The notes: generated by a model from the sequence alone, not told the origin. A stretch of DNA of 64,000 nucleotides from Lysinibacillus_B sp036662795 (GCF_036662795.1 NZ_JBAFWZ010000010.1:76051-140050); one strand, 5' to 3'; shown: positions 34,120 to 43,324, counted from the first letter of the stretch. Numbers and translations: made by a program.

Positions 34120-34154
34120 TTTGTAACTCATTTGTAACTACAAATAAGTAAGAT
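34120..34154 (+). promoter_or_regulatory. Activator-dependent promoter with 11-bp-period direct repeats
   Basis: TTTGTAACTCA (34,120-34,130) is followed at once by TTTGTAACTAC (34,131-34,141), giving exact 11-bp spacing of a TTTGTAACT core. A -10-like TAAGAT lies at 34,149-34,154 with no good -35 at the right distance. SARP/BTAD regulators are known to bind short direct repeats with 11-bp period just upstream of -10. Confidence 0.6.
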
Positions 34155-34169
34155 GATATCAAGGCGAAA

Positions 34170-34183
34170 TGAAAGCGCTTTAA
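34170..34183 (+). promoter_or_regulatory. CcpA catabolite-responsive element (cre) candidate
   Basis: TGAAAGCGCTTTAA differs at one base from the strong cre form TGAAAGCGCTTTCA. It lies between the presumed start of transcription and the ribosome binding site (GGAGGGGG), so bound CcpA would block transcription of the cluster when preferred sugars are present. Confidence 0.65.
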
Positions 34184-34205
34184 ATAATGCGGAGGGGGAA
34201 TAAGA

Positions 34206-35444
34206 ATGAAGAAAGTATGGTCGCTCTTATTTTTATGTTTGTTCATGGTAGTGTTAGTCGCTTGTTCCGATAATGATAGTGAAAAAAACTCCAATTCAAG
34301 TGATAGCAATGAGAGTAAAAATACTTCAGAGGCTGGTGATACGATTAAGCTTGGAGTACTTGCCTCTTTAACTGGTGCATTAGAATCATATGGCAAACAA
34401 ACACAGCGCGGTTTTGAGCTTGGTTTAGAATATGCGACAAACGGTACGCTTGAAGTTGAAGGCAAAAAAATTGAAGTGGTATGGGAAGATACAGAAACGA
34501 AACCAGAAGTCGCTGTGCAGAAAGCAACAAAATTATTAGAGGATGACGGTGTAGATTTTTTAGTTGGTTCTTCTAGTTCTGGCGATACACTCGCTGTATT
34601 ACCACTTGCGGAAGAATACGAAAAAATTATGATCGTAGAGCCTGCAGTAGCAGATAGTATTACAGGTTCAGAGTTTAATCAGTATATTTTCCGTACGGCT
34701 CGTAATTCTTCTCAAGATGCATATGCAGCTGCTGCGGCAATTTCAGGTGAAGGCGTGAAAATTGCTACTTTTGCACCTGATTACTCATTTGGATGGGATG
34801 GTGTATCGGCATTCAAAACAGCTGCTGAAAAACTTGGTGCTGAAATTGTATTAGAAGAATTTGCTGATCCCGCTGCTACTGACTTTACATCAAATATCCA
34901 AAAAATTATTGATGCAAAACCTGATTACTTATTCGTTGTGTGGGCGGGTGCAAATTCACCATGGCAACAAATTTCAGATATGAAGGTACAAGATAAAGGC
35001 ATTAAAATATCGACAGGTGCTCCAGATATTATTGCATTAAAAATGATGGGATCATTAGTTGGTATGGAAGGGTTTAGTGTGTATTATCATACACTTCCTA
35101 ATAATGAAATAAATAATTGGTTAGTAGAAGAACATAAAAAACGCTATAACAATGAAGTACCTGATTTATTTACACCGGGAGGCTTTTCAGCAGCTGTAGC
35201 TATTGTAGAGGCTTTAAAGCAATCGGGTGGAGATGCAGATGGCAATACGTTAATTCCTATAATGGAAGGGATGTCCTTTGAAACACCAAAGGGCACGATG
35301 ACTTTCCGTAAAGAAGACCACCAAGCATTACAAACAATGTATTCAGTCAAGCTAGAGAAGGTAGAAGGCGTTGATTATCCAGTACCTGTTTTGATTCGTG
35401 AGCTTTCTCCAGAAGAAACAGAACCCCCAATTATGAATAAATAG
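34206..35444 (+). CDS. ABC transporter substrate-binding lipoprotein, LivK-like
   Basis: A 412-residue extracellular binding protein. The signal peptide ends in a lipobox, VVLVACSDN, so Cys22 is lipidated. A Ser/Asn/Glu spacer (about 25-48) leads to a periplasmic-binding-protein type I fold (KLGVLASLTGALESYGKQ; VDFLVGSSSSGDTLAVLPLA; KIATFAPDYSFGWDGVSAF). The LivK group binds amino acids, amides, aromatic or short acyl compounds. The neighbours (acyl-CoA ligase, hydrolase) argue for a carboxylic acid or ester and not a simple amino acid. First gene of the cluster. Confidence 0.88.
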   Translation: MKKVWSLLFLCLFMVVLVACSDNDSEKNSNSSDSNESKNTSEAGDTIKLGVLASLTGALESYGKQTQRGFELGLEYATNGTLEVEGKKIEVVWEDTETKPEVAVQKATKLLEDDGVDFLVGSSSSGDTLAVLPLAEEYEKIMIVEPAVADSITGSEFNQYIFRTARNSSQDAYAAAAAISGEGVKIATFAPDYSFGWDGVSAFKTAAEKLGAEIVLEEFADPAATDFTSNIQKIIDAKPDYLFVVWAGANSPWQQISDMKVQDKGIKISTGAPDIIALKMMGSLVGMEGFSVYYHTLPNNEINNWLVEEHKKRYNNEVPDLFTPGGFSAAVAIVEALKQSGGDADGNTLIPIMEGMSFETPKGTMTFRKEDHQALQTMYSVKLEKVEGVDYPVPVLIRELSPEETEPPIMNK

Positions 35445-35454
35445 ATGAAGTAGA

Positions 35455-35495
35455 CAGACCGCAAATTAGCGGTCTGACTCTCTTATCCTTTTTAA
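35455..35495 (+). terminator. Intra-operon hairpin, possible partial terminator
   Basis: Perfect 8-bp stem CAGACCGC / GCGGTCTG with AAATTA loop, followed by pyrimidine-rich ACTCTCTTATCCTTTTT. It could reduce transcription into the permease genes so that the binding protein is made in excess. The rest of the 252-bp gap to 35,696 holds no gene. Confidence 0.6.
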
Positions 35496-35696
35496 ATATT
35501 GGGTTGATGAGGTAGAAGCTATTAAATTTTAAGAAAATTGTTTCTTTCCACATATAATAAATCCTTTTTAGAACAAGGTGCCAAGCTATAGAAACGGAAG
35601 CTAAGTGACCTTTATTTATAAAATAAATTGAGTATTTTGCTTTTTTTCGAGTAATGAATAGCAACATTAAGACGGTTAGATTTAAGGAGGAGGAAA

Positions 35697-36470
35697 ATGG
35701 AGTCCATAATAAAAACATCTCATTTAGGTATACAGTTTGGAGGGCATAAGGCTGTTGACGATGTGACGATTGACATTCCTGAAAAGCATTTTAAATCTAT
35801 TATTGGACCAAATGGTGCTGGTAAAACAACATTTTTTAATTTGATTAGCGGTGAGCTACGAGCAACTACCGGTGAAGTATATTACAAAAACCAAAACATT
35901 TCCAAGCTTTCACCAGTGGAAAGAACCAGGTTAGGGCTCGGGCGTTCTTTTCAAATTACAAATGTATTTCCTAATTTAACCGTATTGGAAAATGTGAGGT
36001 TAGCGGTTCAATCAAGAGAAAAGGTACGGTTTCATATATTTAAACATTTTACCTCCTATAAAAAAATGATAGAAGATGCAACAAGCATTCTCGATCAGGT
36101 CATGCTGGCAAATAAGTTACATATGCCCGCAAGTCAATTATCACATGGTGAAAAGAGAAAGCTAGAAATTGCCATGCTATTAGCTTTAGATACGGAAGTG
36201 CTGTTATTAGATGAGCCAACTGCAGGTATGTCATTAGAGGAAGTGCCAGCGATATTAGATGTGATTCGCACGATTAAGCAAAGTGGTGAAAAAACGATTC
36301 TATTAATAGAACATAAGATGGATATGATTTTAGACTTATCGGATTCCATTATGGTGCTATTTAATGGACGCTTACTAGCAGATGGAACACCGCAGGAAAT
36401 TATGAATAATGAAACAGTCCAAAATGCGTATTTAGGAGGGCTCTACGATGAACAGCTTACTTCGTCTTGA
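35697..36470 (+). CDS. ABC transporter ATP-binding protein, LivG-like
   Basis: A 257-residue ATPase. Walker A GPNGAGKTTF (about 37-46), signature LSHGEKRKLEIAM, Walker B VLLLDEPTAGM and the LivG-type 'AGMSLEEV' D-loop, H-switch LIEHKMDMI. Shine-Dalgarno AAGGAGGAGG. Its 3' end overlaps the next ATPase gene by 23 bases. It forms with the LivF-, H- and M-like proteins an importer of the branched-chain amino acid/urea/short acyl type. Confidence 0.92.
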   Translation: MESIIKTSHLGIQFGGHKAVDDVTIDIPEKHFKSIIGPNGAGKTTFFNLISGELRATTGEVYYKNQNISKLSPVERTRLGLGRSFQITNVFPNLTVLENVRLAVQSREKVRFHIFKHFTSYKKMIEDATSILDQVMLANKLHMPASQLSHGEKRKLEIAMLLALDTEVLLLDEPTAGMSLEEVPAILDVIRTIKQSGEKTILLIEHKMDMILDLSDSIMVLFNGRLLADGTPQEIMNNETVQNAYLGGLYDEQLTSS

Positions 36471-37155
36471 AAATGTACACACACATATTGGGCAATATCA
36501 TATTTTGCAAGGGATCAATCTTCAAATTATAGCGAATGAAGTAAATGTGCTGTTAGGACGAAATGGTGCAGGCAAAACAACTACACTCAAAACCATTATG
36601 GGCTTAACACCAGCCTCCAAAGGGACTATTCATTTCCATGAATCAAATATTACCAAAAAAAAGACGTTTGAAATTGCCAATATGGGCATCGGCTATGTAC
36701 CTGAAGATCAAGGGATTTTTAGCGACTTAACCGTAGAGGAAAATTTGCGTGTTGCGATGCGAAAGGAAAATGACAAAACACTCCAAAAGCAAGACTATGT
36801 ACTTGAACTTTTTCCGGATTTAAAAAAATTTTGGAAAAAGGCTGGAGGTAAACTTTCTGGTGGGCAAAAACAAATGCTAGCGATGGCGCGTGCTTTTGTA
36901 AATGATAGTGAAATGCTGCTAATTGATGAACCTTCAAAAGGATTAGCACCGATTGTCGTAGAGAAAGTAATGGAAGCTATAAATGAAATGAAGAAATCGA
37001 CAACGATTGTTCTTGTTGAACAAAATTTTTTAATGGCAAGCGGAATCGGTGATTATTACACGATTATAGACGATGGTGAGACAGTTCAATCTGGAGAGAT
37101 GAAGGAGTTAATTGAGGATGAGCAATTAAAACGAAAATACTTAGGTATTGGCTAG
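36448..37155 (+). CDS. ABC transporter ATP-binding protein, LivF-like
   Basis: A 235-residue ATPase. Walker A GRNGAGKTTTL, signature LSGGQKQMLAMARAF, Walker B MLLIDEPSKGLAP, H-switch LVEQNFLMA. The 'PSKGLAPI' segment is a LivF hallmark. It overlaps the LivG-like gene and precedes the permeases by 12 bases. Confidence 0.92.
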   Translation: MNSLLRLENVHTHIGQYHILQGINLQIIANEVNVLLGRNGAGKTTTLKTIMGLTPASKGTIHFHESNITKKKTFEIANMGIGYVPEDQGIFSDLTVEENLRVAMRKENDKTLQKQDYVLELFPDLKKFWKKAGGKLSGGQKQMLAMARAFVNDSEMLLIDEPSKGLAPIVVEKVMEAINEMKKSTTIVLVEQNFLMASGIGDYYTIIDDGETVQSGEMKELIEDEQLKRKYLGIG

Positions 37156-37167
37156 GGGGGATGGAAA

Positions 37168-38031
37168 ATGGAGCTAATCATTAGCTTAATTATTAATGGT
37201 CTAGCCACAGGGATGTTAATCTTCTTGTTAGCTGCTGGGGTAACTTTAATTTTTGGTCTAATGGATGTACTTAACTTCGCACACGGTGGCTTATTCGTTT
37301 GGGGAGCTTACACGGGCATATTTGCTTATGTAGCTACAGATAGCTTTATTATCGGAATAGTGATAGCACTCTTAACAGGTGCGGTACTGGGACTGATTAC
37401 GGAAAAATTGATTATCACACCCGTATATGGAAATCACATTCAACAAATTTTAATTACACTAGGACTAATGATTGTTTTATCCGAAAGTATAAAGGTAGTA
37501 TTTGGCCCTAATGGAATCCCTGTTAGTGTACCGCCATTGCTAGCAGGTAGCTGGGAAGTAGGCAATATTATCATTATTAAATATCGTATTTTCATTATCG
37601 TAATTGGCTTTATTATTTACGGTATATTCCATTATATTTTGACAAAAACAAAGATCGGTTTAATTGTCCGAGCGGGCGTTATGAATAAGGAAATGGTGCA
37701 GGCATTAGGAATCAATATTAAACGCGTATTTTTATATGTTTTTATGGTAGGTGCAGCACTGGCGGCACTTGGCGGAGTGTTAATGGCGCCATATTCCGGT
37801 GTTATTTATGCGGAAATGGGTATGGAATATGCGATTTTAGGCTTTATCGTTGTGGTAATCGGCGGCATGGGCAGTTATTCAGGTACATTATTAGCGGCGA
37901 TTTTAGTTGGTTTGGCAGGCAGTTTTATGGCCTATTATGTGCCGTATTTATCGCTAGCAGTCAATATGATTATTATGGTTATTGTGCTTGTTTTCCGTCC
38001 TCAAGGCTTATTTACGGTAGCGAAGGGGTGA
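37168..38031 (+). CDS. ABC transporter permease, LivH-like
   Basis: A 287-residue integral membrane protein with about eight hydrophobic helices. Family landmarks are FGLMDVLNFAHGGLFVWGAY near the N-terminus and GIVVVIGGMGSYSGT-type motif (seen as GFIVVVIGGMGSYSG) near 230. Ribosome binding site AGGGGGG. It is separated by one base from the second permease gene. Confidence 0.9.
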   Translation: MELIISLIINGLATGMLIFLLAAGVTLIFGLMDVLNFAHGGLFVWGAYTGIFAYVATDSFIIGIVIALLTGAVLGLITEKLIITPVYGNHIQQILITLGLMIVLSESIKVVFGPNGIPVSVPPLLAGSWEVGNIIIIKYRIFIIVIGFIIYGIFHYILTKTKIGLIVRAGVMNKEMVQALGINIKRVFLYVFMVGAALAALGGVLMAPYSGVIYAEMGMEYAILGFIVVVIGGMGSYSGTLLAAILVGLAGSFMAYYVPYLSLAVNMIIMVIVLVFRPQGLFTVAKG

Positions 38032-38032
38032 G

Positions 38033-39079
38033 ATGATGAAAAAAAAATCGCCGTTTACAACCTCTAATGTTGTTCTTTCTTTAATAGCCATTGCACTTAT
38101 TATTATACCGTTCGTTTCTGACTCGAGAACAATGCTTATTTTGCTTACTCAAATTTTTATTTTTGGTATTTTGGCGATGAGTTATGACTTATTATTAGGG
38201 TTTACTGGCATTGTGTCATTTGGGCACGCAATGTTTTTCGGGCTGGGTGCCTATAGTACAGCGATAATACTTAATATGTATGAAAATACAATGCTTATTT
38301 TTATTGCTTCTATCGTAGTAGGGATGGTTCTATCAGCTTTTTTAAGTTTTTTTGTAGGGCTATTAACGTTACGTTTAAAAAGTCATTATTATGCGATGTT
38401 AACACTTGCCATTTCAGGGCTTATATTAGTGGTAGTGGAAAAATGGCGTACGGTGACAAAAGGGAATGACGGCTTCACTTTCCGCGCACCAGATATTTTT
38501 CGAGATCGTATGATGTTTTATTTATTTGTATTAGCTTGTTTAATTATTACCTTTATCATTTGTAAGCGATTTGTAAGTGCCCCGCTTGGACGAGTTTTAA
38601 TAGCAGTCAGGGAAAATGAACAACGTACTGCCTCATTGGGATATAAAACATTACATTATAAAGTGATTGCCTCTGTTTTGGCAGGTATAATAGCAAGCAT
38701 TTCTGGTTCGTTATACGCAGTGTCATTACGGTTTGTGAATACGAGTGTGATGTCGATGGATATTACATTAGATGCGCTCCTTATGACGATTATTGGTGGA
38801 GTAGGTACGTTAGTCGGGCCTTTAATCGGGGCGACTGTTATTGAATTTGCGCAACATTATTTATCAGGCTTGGCTAGAGATTATCCTATTTTTGAGCGGT
38901 GGATTATTATTTTTGGGATTATTTATATTTTAGCTGTTATCTTTTTCCCAAGAGGAATTGTCGGAACTTTCATGCAAAAGTATGGGGAATGGAAAATGAA
39001 AAGAACTGTTAATATGCTCACCCCACCTTCTAGTAATATTCATTCATTTGCTGAGGATGAAAGAGGTGAAGTTAAATGA
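38033..39079 (+). CDS. ABC transporter permease, LivM-like
   Basis: A 348-residue permease with about nine helices. The LivM hallmark 'MSYDLLLGFTGIVSFGHAMFFG' region and the coupling motif TIIGGVGTLVGPLIGA are present. ATG 38033 or 38036 could start it (GGGGTGAG upstream). The C-terminal ~30 residues are polar and cytosolic. It overlaps the next gene by four bases (ATGA). Confidence 0.9.
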   Translation: MMKKKSPFTTSNVVLSLIAIALIIIPFVSDSRTMLILLTQIFIFGILAMSYDLLLGFTGIVSFGHAMFFGLGAYSTAIILNMYENTMLIFIASIVVGMVLSAFLSFFVGLLTLRLKSHYYAMLTLAISGLILVVVEKWRTVTKGNDGFTFRAPDIFRDRMMFYLFVLACLIITFIICKRFVSAPLGRVLIAVRENEQRTASLGYKTLHYKVIASVLAGIIASISGSLYAVSLRFVNTSVMSMDITLDALLMTIIGGVGTLVGPLIGATVIEFAQHYLSGLARDYPIFERWIIIFGIIYILAVIFFPRGIVGTFMQKYGEWKMKRTVNMLTPPSSNIHSFAEDERGEVK

Positions 39080-40092
39080 ACATCGGAATTTTATCAACAG
39101 GAGTTTATTTGCCCGACTTACGATTGACAGCAGAAGAAATTAGTGCACAGTCCAATATTCCGGTTGACGTTATACAAACGAAGATGGGATTGCTTGAAAA
39201 GCCGATTCCTGCAGAACATGATCATACAGTACAAATGGGGATTTGGGCAGCTCAAAAGGCAATGTCGAAAGCAAGAATTGATCCGAAGCTAATTGATGTC
39301 ATTATTTATATTGGGGAAGAACACAAAGAATATCCACTTTGGACAGCGGCGATAAAAATGCAAGAAGAGCTTGGCGCTAGTAATGCTTGGGCATTTGACG
39401 TTCAATTACGCTGCGGAACGACGATTATGGCGATGAAAATAGCAAAAAGCTTAATGCTTGCAGATGATTCCATTCATAAGGTTCTATTAGCTGGTGGCTA
39501 CCGAAATAGTGATTTTATTGACTATCAAAATGAAAGAACACGCTTTATGTTTAATCTAGCTGCTGGTGGAGGAGCGATGATTCTTCAAAAAAATCTAAAT
39601 GAAAATATAGTACTAGAATCTGAGATTATGACAGACGGGTCTTTTTCAGAAGATGTTGTCGTGCCTGTAGGTGGAACAAAGCGCCCGCTAACTGCAGAAT
39701 TGCTTGCACAAGGAGCATATCGTTTAGATGTATTGGATCCTGAAGGGATGAAGATCCGTTTGGAGGAAAAATCACTTAATAATTTTATTAAAGTTATTCG
39801 TTCATCCCTAGCAAAAAGTGGCTATAGCGAACGAGATTTAAATTATATCGCAATTCTTCATATGAAAAGGTCTGCACATAATTATGTATTAAATAAACTG
39901 GGATTGTCTTCGGAGCAATCAATCTATTTAGAGCGATACGGGCATATAGGTCAGCTTGATCAAATTTTATCACTTGAATTAGCCCTTAATGAAAATAAAA
40001 TTCAACAAGGGGATATTGTGACGTTAGTTAGTGCGGGAATCGGCTATGCATGGGGAGCGATTACAATCAAATGGGGGAAGGAACATGAATAG
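39076..40092 (+). CDS. FabH-like thiolase-fold protein (3-oxoacyl-ACP synthase III homologue)
   Basis: A ~338-residue protein of the KAS III fold. A Cys in FDVQLRCGTTIMAMKIA (about residue 113) matches the nucleophile. The His position appears as IAILHMKRSAHNYV (about 262). The usual third catalytic Asn region reads RYGHIGQLDQILSL, with His near 290. This altered triad suggests a condensing or thiolytic reaction other than fatty acid initiation. Coupled to the upstream permease and downstream hydrolase genes by overlaps. Role within the pathway is inferred only. Confidence 0.75.
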   Translation: MNIGILSTGVYLPDLRLTAEEISAQSNIPVDVIQTKMGLLEKPIPAEHDHTVQMGIWAAQKAMSKARIDPKLIDVIIYIGEEHKEYPLWTAAIKMQEELGASNAWAFDVQLRCGTTIMAMKIAKSLMLADDSIHKVLLAGGYRNSDFIDYQNERTRFMFNLAAGGGAMILQKNLNENIVLESEIMTDGSFSEDVVVPVGGTKRPLTAELLAQGAYRLDVLDPEGMKIRLEEKSLNNFIKVIRSSLAKSGYSERDLNYIAILHMKRSAHNYVLNKLGLSSEQSIYLERYGHIGQLDQILSLELALNENKIQQGDIVTLVSAGIGYAWGAITIKWGKEHE

Positions 40093-40987
40093 TATGGATA
40101 CTTTAAAAGAAGTAGTATTATCGAATGGTGAAACGCTTACCTACCGTGAACGACCAGGTGGAGAACAATTAGTTATTCTCGTGCATGGAAATATGACATC
40201 CTCTCAACATTGGGATGTATTAATGGAGAATTTAAATAAGGAGTTTCATATTATTGCCCCTGATTTAAGGGGCTTTGGTGGCTCTAGTTATAATAAACGT
40301 ATTACCCATATACGAGATTTTGCAAAGGATTTAAAGTTATTTGTGGATGCATTGTCACTAAAGGATTTTCACTTAGTTGGTTGGTCAACAGGCGGTATGG
40401 TGTGTATGCAATACTGTGCGTTGTATCCACAGGACTGCCAGAAGCTAGTACTACTAGCATCAGGTTCTACAAGGGGCTATCCATTTTACGGTATGACACC
40501 TGATGGGCAAATGGATTTGACAAAACGATTTACAACCTTACAAGAAATCGAACAAGACCCTTATAAAACAAAAGCGATACAACATTTATACGATACAAAA
40601 AACAAAGAGGGTCTTCAAGCAATATGGAATGCCTCTATCTATACACAGCACCAACCAGAAACGGATCAATATGAATTGTATTTAGAGGATATGCTCACAC
40701 AGCGAAATTTAGCAGATGTTTATCATAGTTTAAATACGTTTAATATTAGTAGAATACATCATGAAGCCGGAAATGGGACAGGTGAAGTGCATGAGATTAC
40801 ACAACCAGTACTCGTAATATATGGTGACCGGGACTTTGTTATAGCAGAACAGATGACAAATGAAATTATTGAAGATTTTGTTGGTAAAGCAAAAGTGGTC
40901 AAAATCGAAAATTGCGGTCACTCACCATTAATAGATAACTTGGCGCAATTAACAAAGGAAATGGAAATATTCTTCTTGGAGGGGTAG
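40085..40987 (+). CDS. Alpha/beta hydrolase
   Basis: A 300-residue hydrolase, starting at ATG 40085 inside the end of the FabH-like gene (8-base overlap, AAGGAAC upstream). Oxyanion HGN motif in ILVHGNMTSSQHWD, nucleophile elbow GWSTGG, acid YGDRDFVI, catalytic His NCGHSPLID. No signal peptide, so it acts in the cytosol on the imported compound, probably an ester, thioester or beta-diketone. Substrate unknown. Confidence 0.88.
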   Translation: MNSMDTLKEVVLSNGETLTYRERPGGEQLVILVHGNMTSSQHWDVLMENLNKEFHIIAPDLRGFGGSSYNKRITHIRDFAKDLKLFVDALSLKDFHLVGWSTGGMVCMQYCALYPQDCQKLVLLASGSTRGYPFYGMTPDGQMDLTKRFTTLQEIEQDPYKTKAIQHLYDTKNKEGLQAIWNASIYTQHQPETDQYELYLEDMLTQRNLADVYHSLNTFNISRIHHEAGNGTGEVHEITQPVLVIYGDRDFVIAEQMTNEIIEDFVGKAKVVKIENCGHSPLIDNLAQLTKEMEIFFLEG

Positions 40988-40988
40988 T

Positions 40989-41729
40989 ATGCGATTACAG
41001 GACAAAGTAGCAATTATTACAGGCGGTGTGAGCGGCATCGGATTAGCTGCAGTAAAGAAATTTGTAGAAGAGGGAGCCACGGTTGTTGTGGCTGATTTTA
41101 ACGAAGCAGCTGGTAAAGAGCTAGAAGTAGCTTATGCAAAACATGAGAGACCTATTTTATATGTTCAAACAGATACATCTAATCGTGAGAGTGTGGATTT
41201 ACTCGTTCAGAGGACAGTCGAGACGTATGGGAAAATTGATATTTTGGTGAATAATGCAGGGATTACAAAAGATGCTATGTTACACAAAATGACTGAGCAG
41301 CAATTTGATGATGTTATTAATATTAATTTAAAAGGCGTTTTTAATTGTACGCAATCTGTCATTTCACATATGTCGGCACAAGGTTACGGAAAAATTATTA
41401 ATACTTCATCCGTCAGTGGAGTTTATGGAAATATTGGGCAAACGAATTATGCTGCATCGAAGGCAGCTCTTATTGGCATGACTAAGACATGGGCGAAGGA
41501 GTTAGGGAGAAAAGGTATAAATGTGAATGCCGTAGCACCAGGTTTTACATTAACACCAATGGTTCAAAAAATGCCTGAGGAGATTTTAGCTAAAATGGAA
41601 TCAGTCGTATCCCTTCAACGTTTAGGTCAACCGGAAGACATTGCTAACGCTTATTTATTTTTAGCTTCTAATGAATCAGATTATATAAACGGTCATGTCC
41701 TTCATGTTGATGGGGGCATTATGATGTAA
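40989..41729 (+). CDS. Short-chain dehydrogenase, FabG/3-hydroxyacyl reductase-like
   Basis: A 246-residue classical SDR. Cofactor motif TGGVSGIG (about 10-17), VVADFN with Asp after beta-2 favouring NAD(H), NNAGI, catalytic Ser in TSSVSGVYG and YAASK. C-terminal SDYINGHVLHVDGGIMM. FabG or 3-hydroxybutyryl dehydrogenase-like enzymes fit a beta-oxidation type step together with the acyl-CoA ligase. It follows the hydrolase by one base. Confidence 0.9.
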   Translation: MRLQDKVAIITGGVSGIGLAAVKKFVEEGATVVVADFNEAAGKELEVAYAKHERPILYVQTDTSNRESVDLLVQRTVETYGKIDILVNNAGITKDAMLHKMTEQQFDDVININLKGVFNCTQSVISHMSAQGYGKIINTSSVSGVYGNIGQTNYAASKAALIGMTKTWAKELGRKGINVNAVAPGFTLTPMVQKMPEEILAKMESVVSLQRLGQPEDIANAYLFLASNESDYINGHVLHVDGGIMM

Positions 41730-41741
41730 GGGGGGAGCTTA

Positions 41742-43232
41742 ATGTATGATGAGCAACATTGGATTTTAAAGCGAGCACAACTAACCCCTCATAAAAAAGC
41801 CCTCATCGAAATTGAAACAAAGCGGTGTTGGACATATAATCAGCTAATTCAGGAAATAGAGAAGTGGCAGCATATTTTATGTGCACATCACATTCATGAA
41901 GGCGATCGTGTCTGCATGATTAGTGAAAATAATATAGATACATTTGCGATTTTATTTGCATGCGGATTACAAGGAGCGATTTTTGTACCGATTAATTGGC
42001 GCTTAAGCGAGCAAGAAATATTGTACATTGTAGAAGATTGTCAACCGAAACTTTGTATATATGACAATACATTTTCACGAATTGTAAACAAACTTTTGGT
42101 AGAGTATAAATGGTCTATTTGTGAGCAATTAGATGGAAAAGAGGCACGGTTGCATAACGGTTCATCATGGGCATCGACTACCCCTTGGCTCATTATTTAT
42201 ACAGGTGGAACGACAGGGCATCCGAAAGGGGCTGTGTTATCATTTGAATCAGTCAATTGGAATGCAATTAATACGATAATTAGCTGGAATTTAAATAACG
42301 AGGATTGCACGATTAATTATATGCCTCTATTTCACACGGGGGGACTCAATGCTTTAGCCATGCCGTTATTAATGGCAGGTGGGACAGTGATTGTCGGAAG
42401 TAAATTTAATGCGGAAATAGCCGCACGAGCGTTAAATGAATATCGTTCAACGATTTCATTATTTGTACCAACGATGTATCAGGAGCTTGTACAAACAGAC
42501 TATTTTCAACAGTCAACTTTTCCATCAGTCAAAGTATTTTTATCAGGTGGTGCACCTTGTCCAAAAACAATTTACGAGGCTTTTCATCAAAAAGGACTAT
42601 TATTTAAAGAAGGCTATGGATTAACTGAAGCTGGACCAAATAATTTTTATATTGATCCAATTCAAGCGATGAAAAAGCGTGGAGCTGTAGGGAAAAGTAT
42701 GCAGTTTAACCAAATTCGTATTGTCAAAGAGGATGGTTCGTTATGTGGTATAGATGAGGTTGGAGAACTGCAATTAAGAGGCAAGCACTTATTTAAGGAG
42801 TATTGGCAAAATGAGCAGGAAACGAATGCATCCTTTAGTGAAGGCTGGTTTAAAACAGGAGATTTAGCAATAATGGATAAACAGCACGATGTCCATATAG
42901 TTGGTCGGAAAAAAGAGATGATTATTTCTGGTGGAGAAAATATTTATCCACAGGAGGTCGAACAATGTATTATTCAACATCCGAATGTGAAAGAAGTAGC
43001 TGTTATTGGCATACCCGATGCATACTGGGGTGAAATTGTCACAGCGTGTATTGTTTGCAACCAGGAAATCGATAATTTTGAAGCAGAAATTCGTGCAAGC
43101 TGTGTAAAACAGCTAGGAAAATATAAAATACCGAAGATAATATATCTATTTAATGAACTGCCAAGGACGACAATCGGTAAGATAGATAAAATGAAACTAA
43201 AACAGACTGTAATTTTAAAAGGAAGAGTTTAG
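41742..43232 (+). CDS. Acyl-CoA synthetase (AMP-forming ligase)
   Basis: A 496-residue ANL-family ligase. P-loop IIYTGGTTGHPKGA (about 151-164), EGYGLTEAGPN (about 290-300), hinge motif WFKTGDLAIMD (about 370), GRKKEMIISGGENIYPQEVE, and the catalytic Lys near the end (RTTIGKIDK). Closest by look to medium/long-chain or aromatic acid ligases. It activates the imported acid as CoA thioester. Last gene of the cluster; RBS AGGGGGG. Confidence 0.9.
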   Translation: MYDEQHWILKRAQLTPHKKALIEIETKRCWTYNQLIQEIEKWQHILCAHHIHEGDRVCMISENNIDTFAILFACGLQGAIFVPINWRLSEQEILYIVEDCQPKLCIYDNTFSRIVNKLLVEYKWSICEQLDGKEARLHNGSSWASTTPWLIIYTGGTTGHPKGAVLSFESVNWNAINTIISWNLNNEDCTINYMPLFHTGGLNALAMPLLMAGGTVIVGSKFNAEIAARALNEYRSTISLFVPTMYQELVQTDYFQQSTFPSVKVFLSGGAPCPKTIYEAFHQKGLLFKEGYGLTEAGPNNFYIDPIQAMKKRGAVGKSMQFNQIRIVKEDGSLCGIDEVGELQLRGKHLFKEYWQNEQETNASFSEGWFKTGDLAIMDKQHDVHIVGRKKEMIISGGENIYPQEVEQCIIQHPNVKEVAVIGIPDAYWGEIVTACIVCNQEIDNFEAEIRASCVKQLGKYKIPKIIYLFNELPRTTIGKIDKMKLKQTVILKGRV

Positions 43233-43280
43233 TAGTGTAATGAGAAACAGGCTGGAACATAACTAGCTCCTATAACTGAA

Positions 43281-43318
43281 AAACGTGGAATCGTACTGTC
43301 GATTTCACGTTTTTTATT
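43281..43318 (+). terminator. Terminator of the catabolic cluster
   Basis: Stem AACGTGGAATCG / CGATTTCACGTT with a six-base loop and TTTTTATTTC tail. Confidence 0.85.
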
Positions 43319-43324
43319 TCACCC

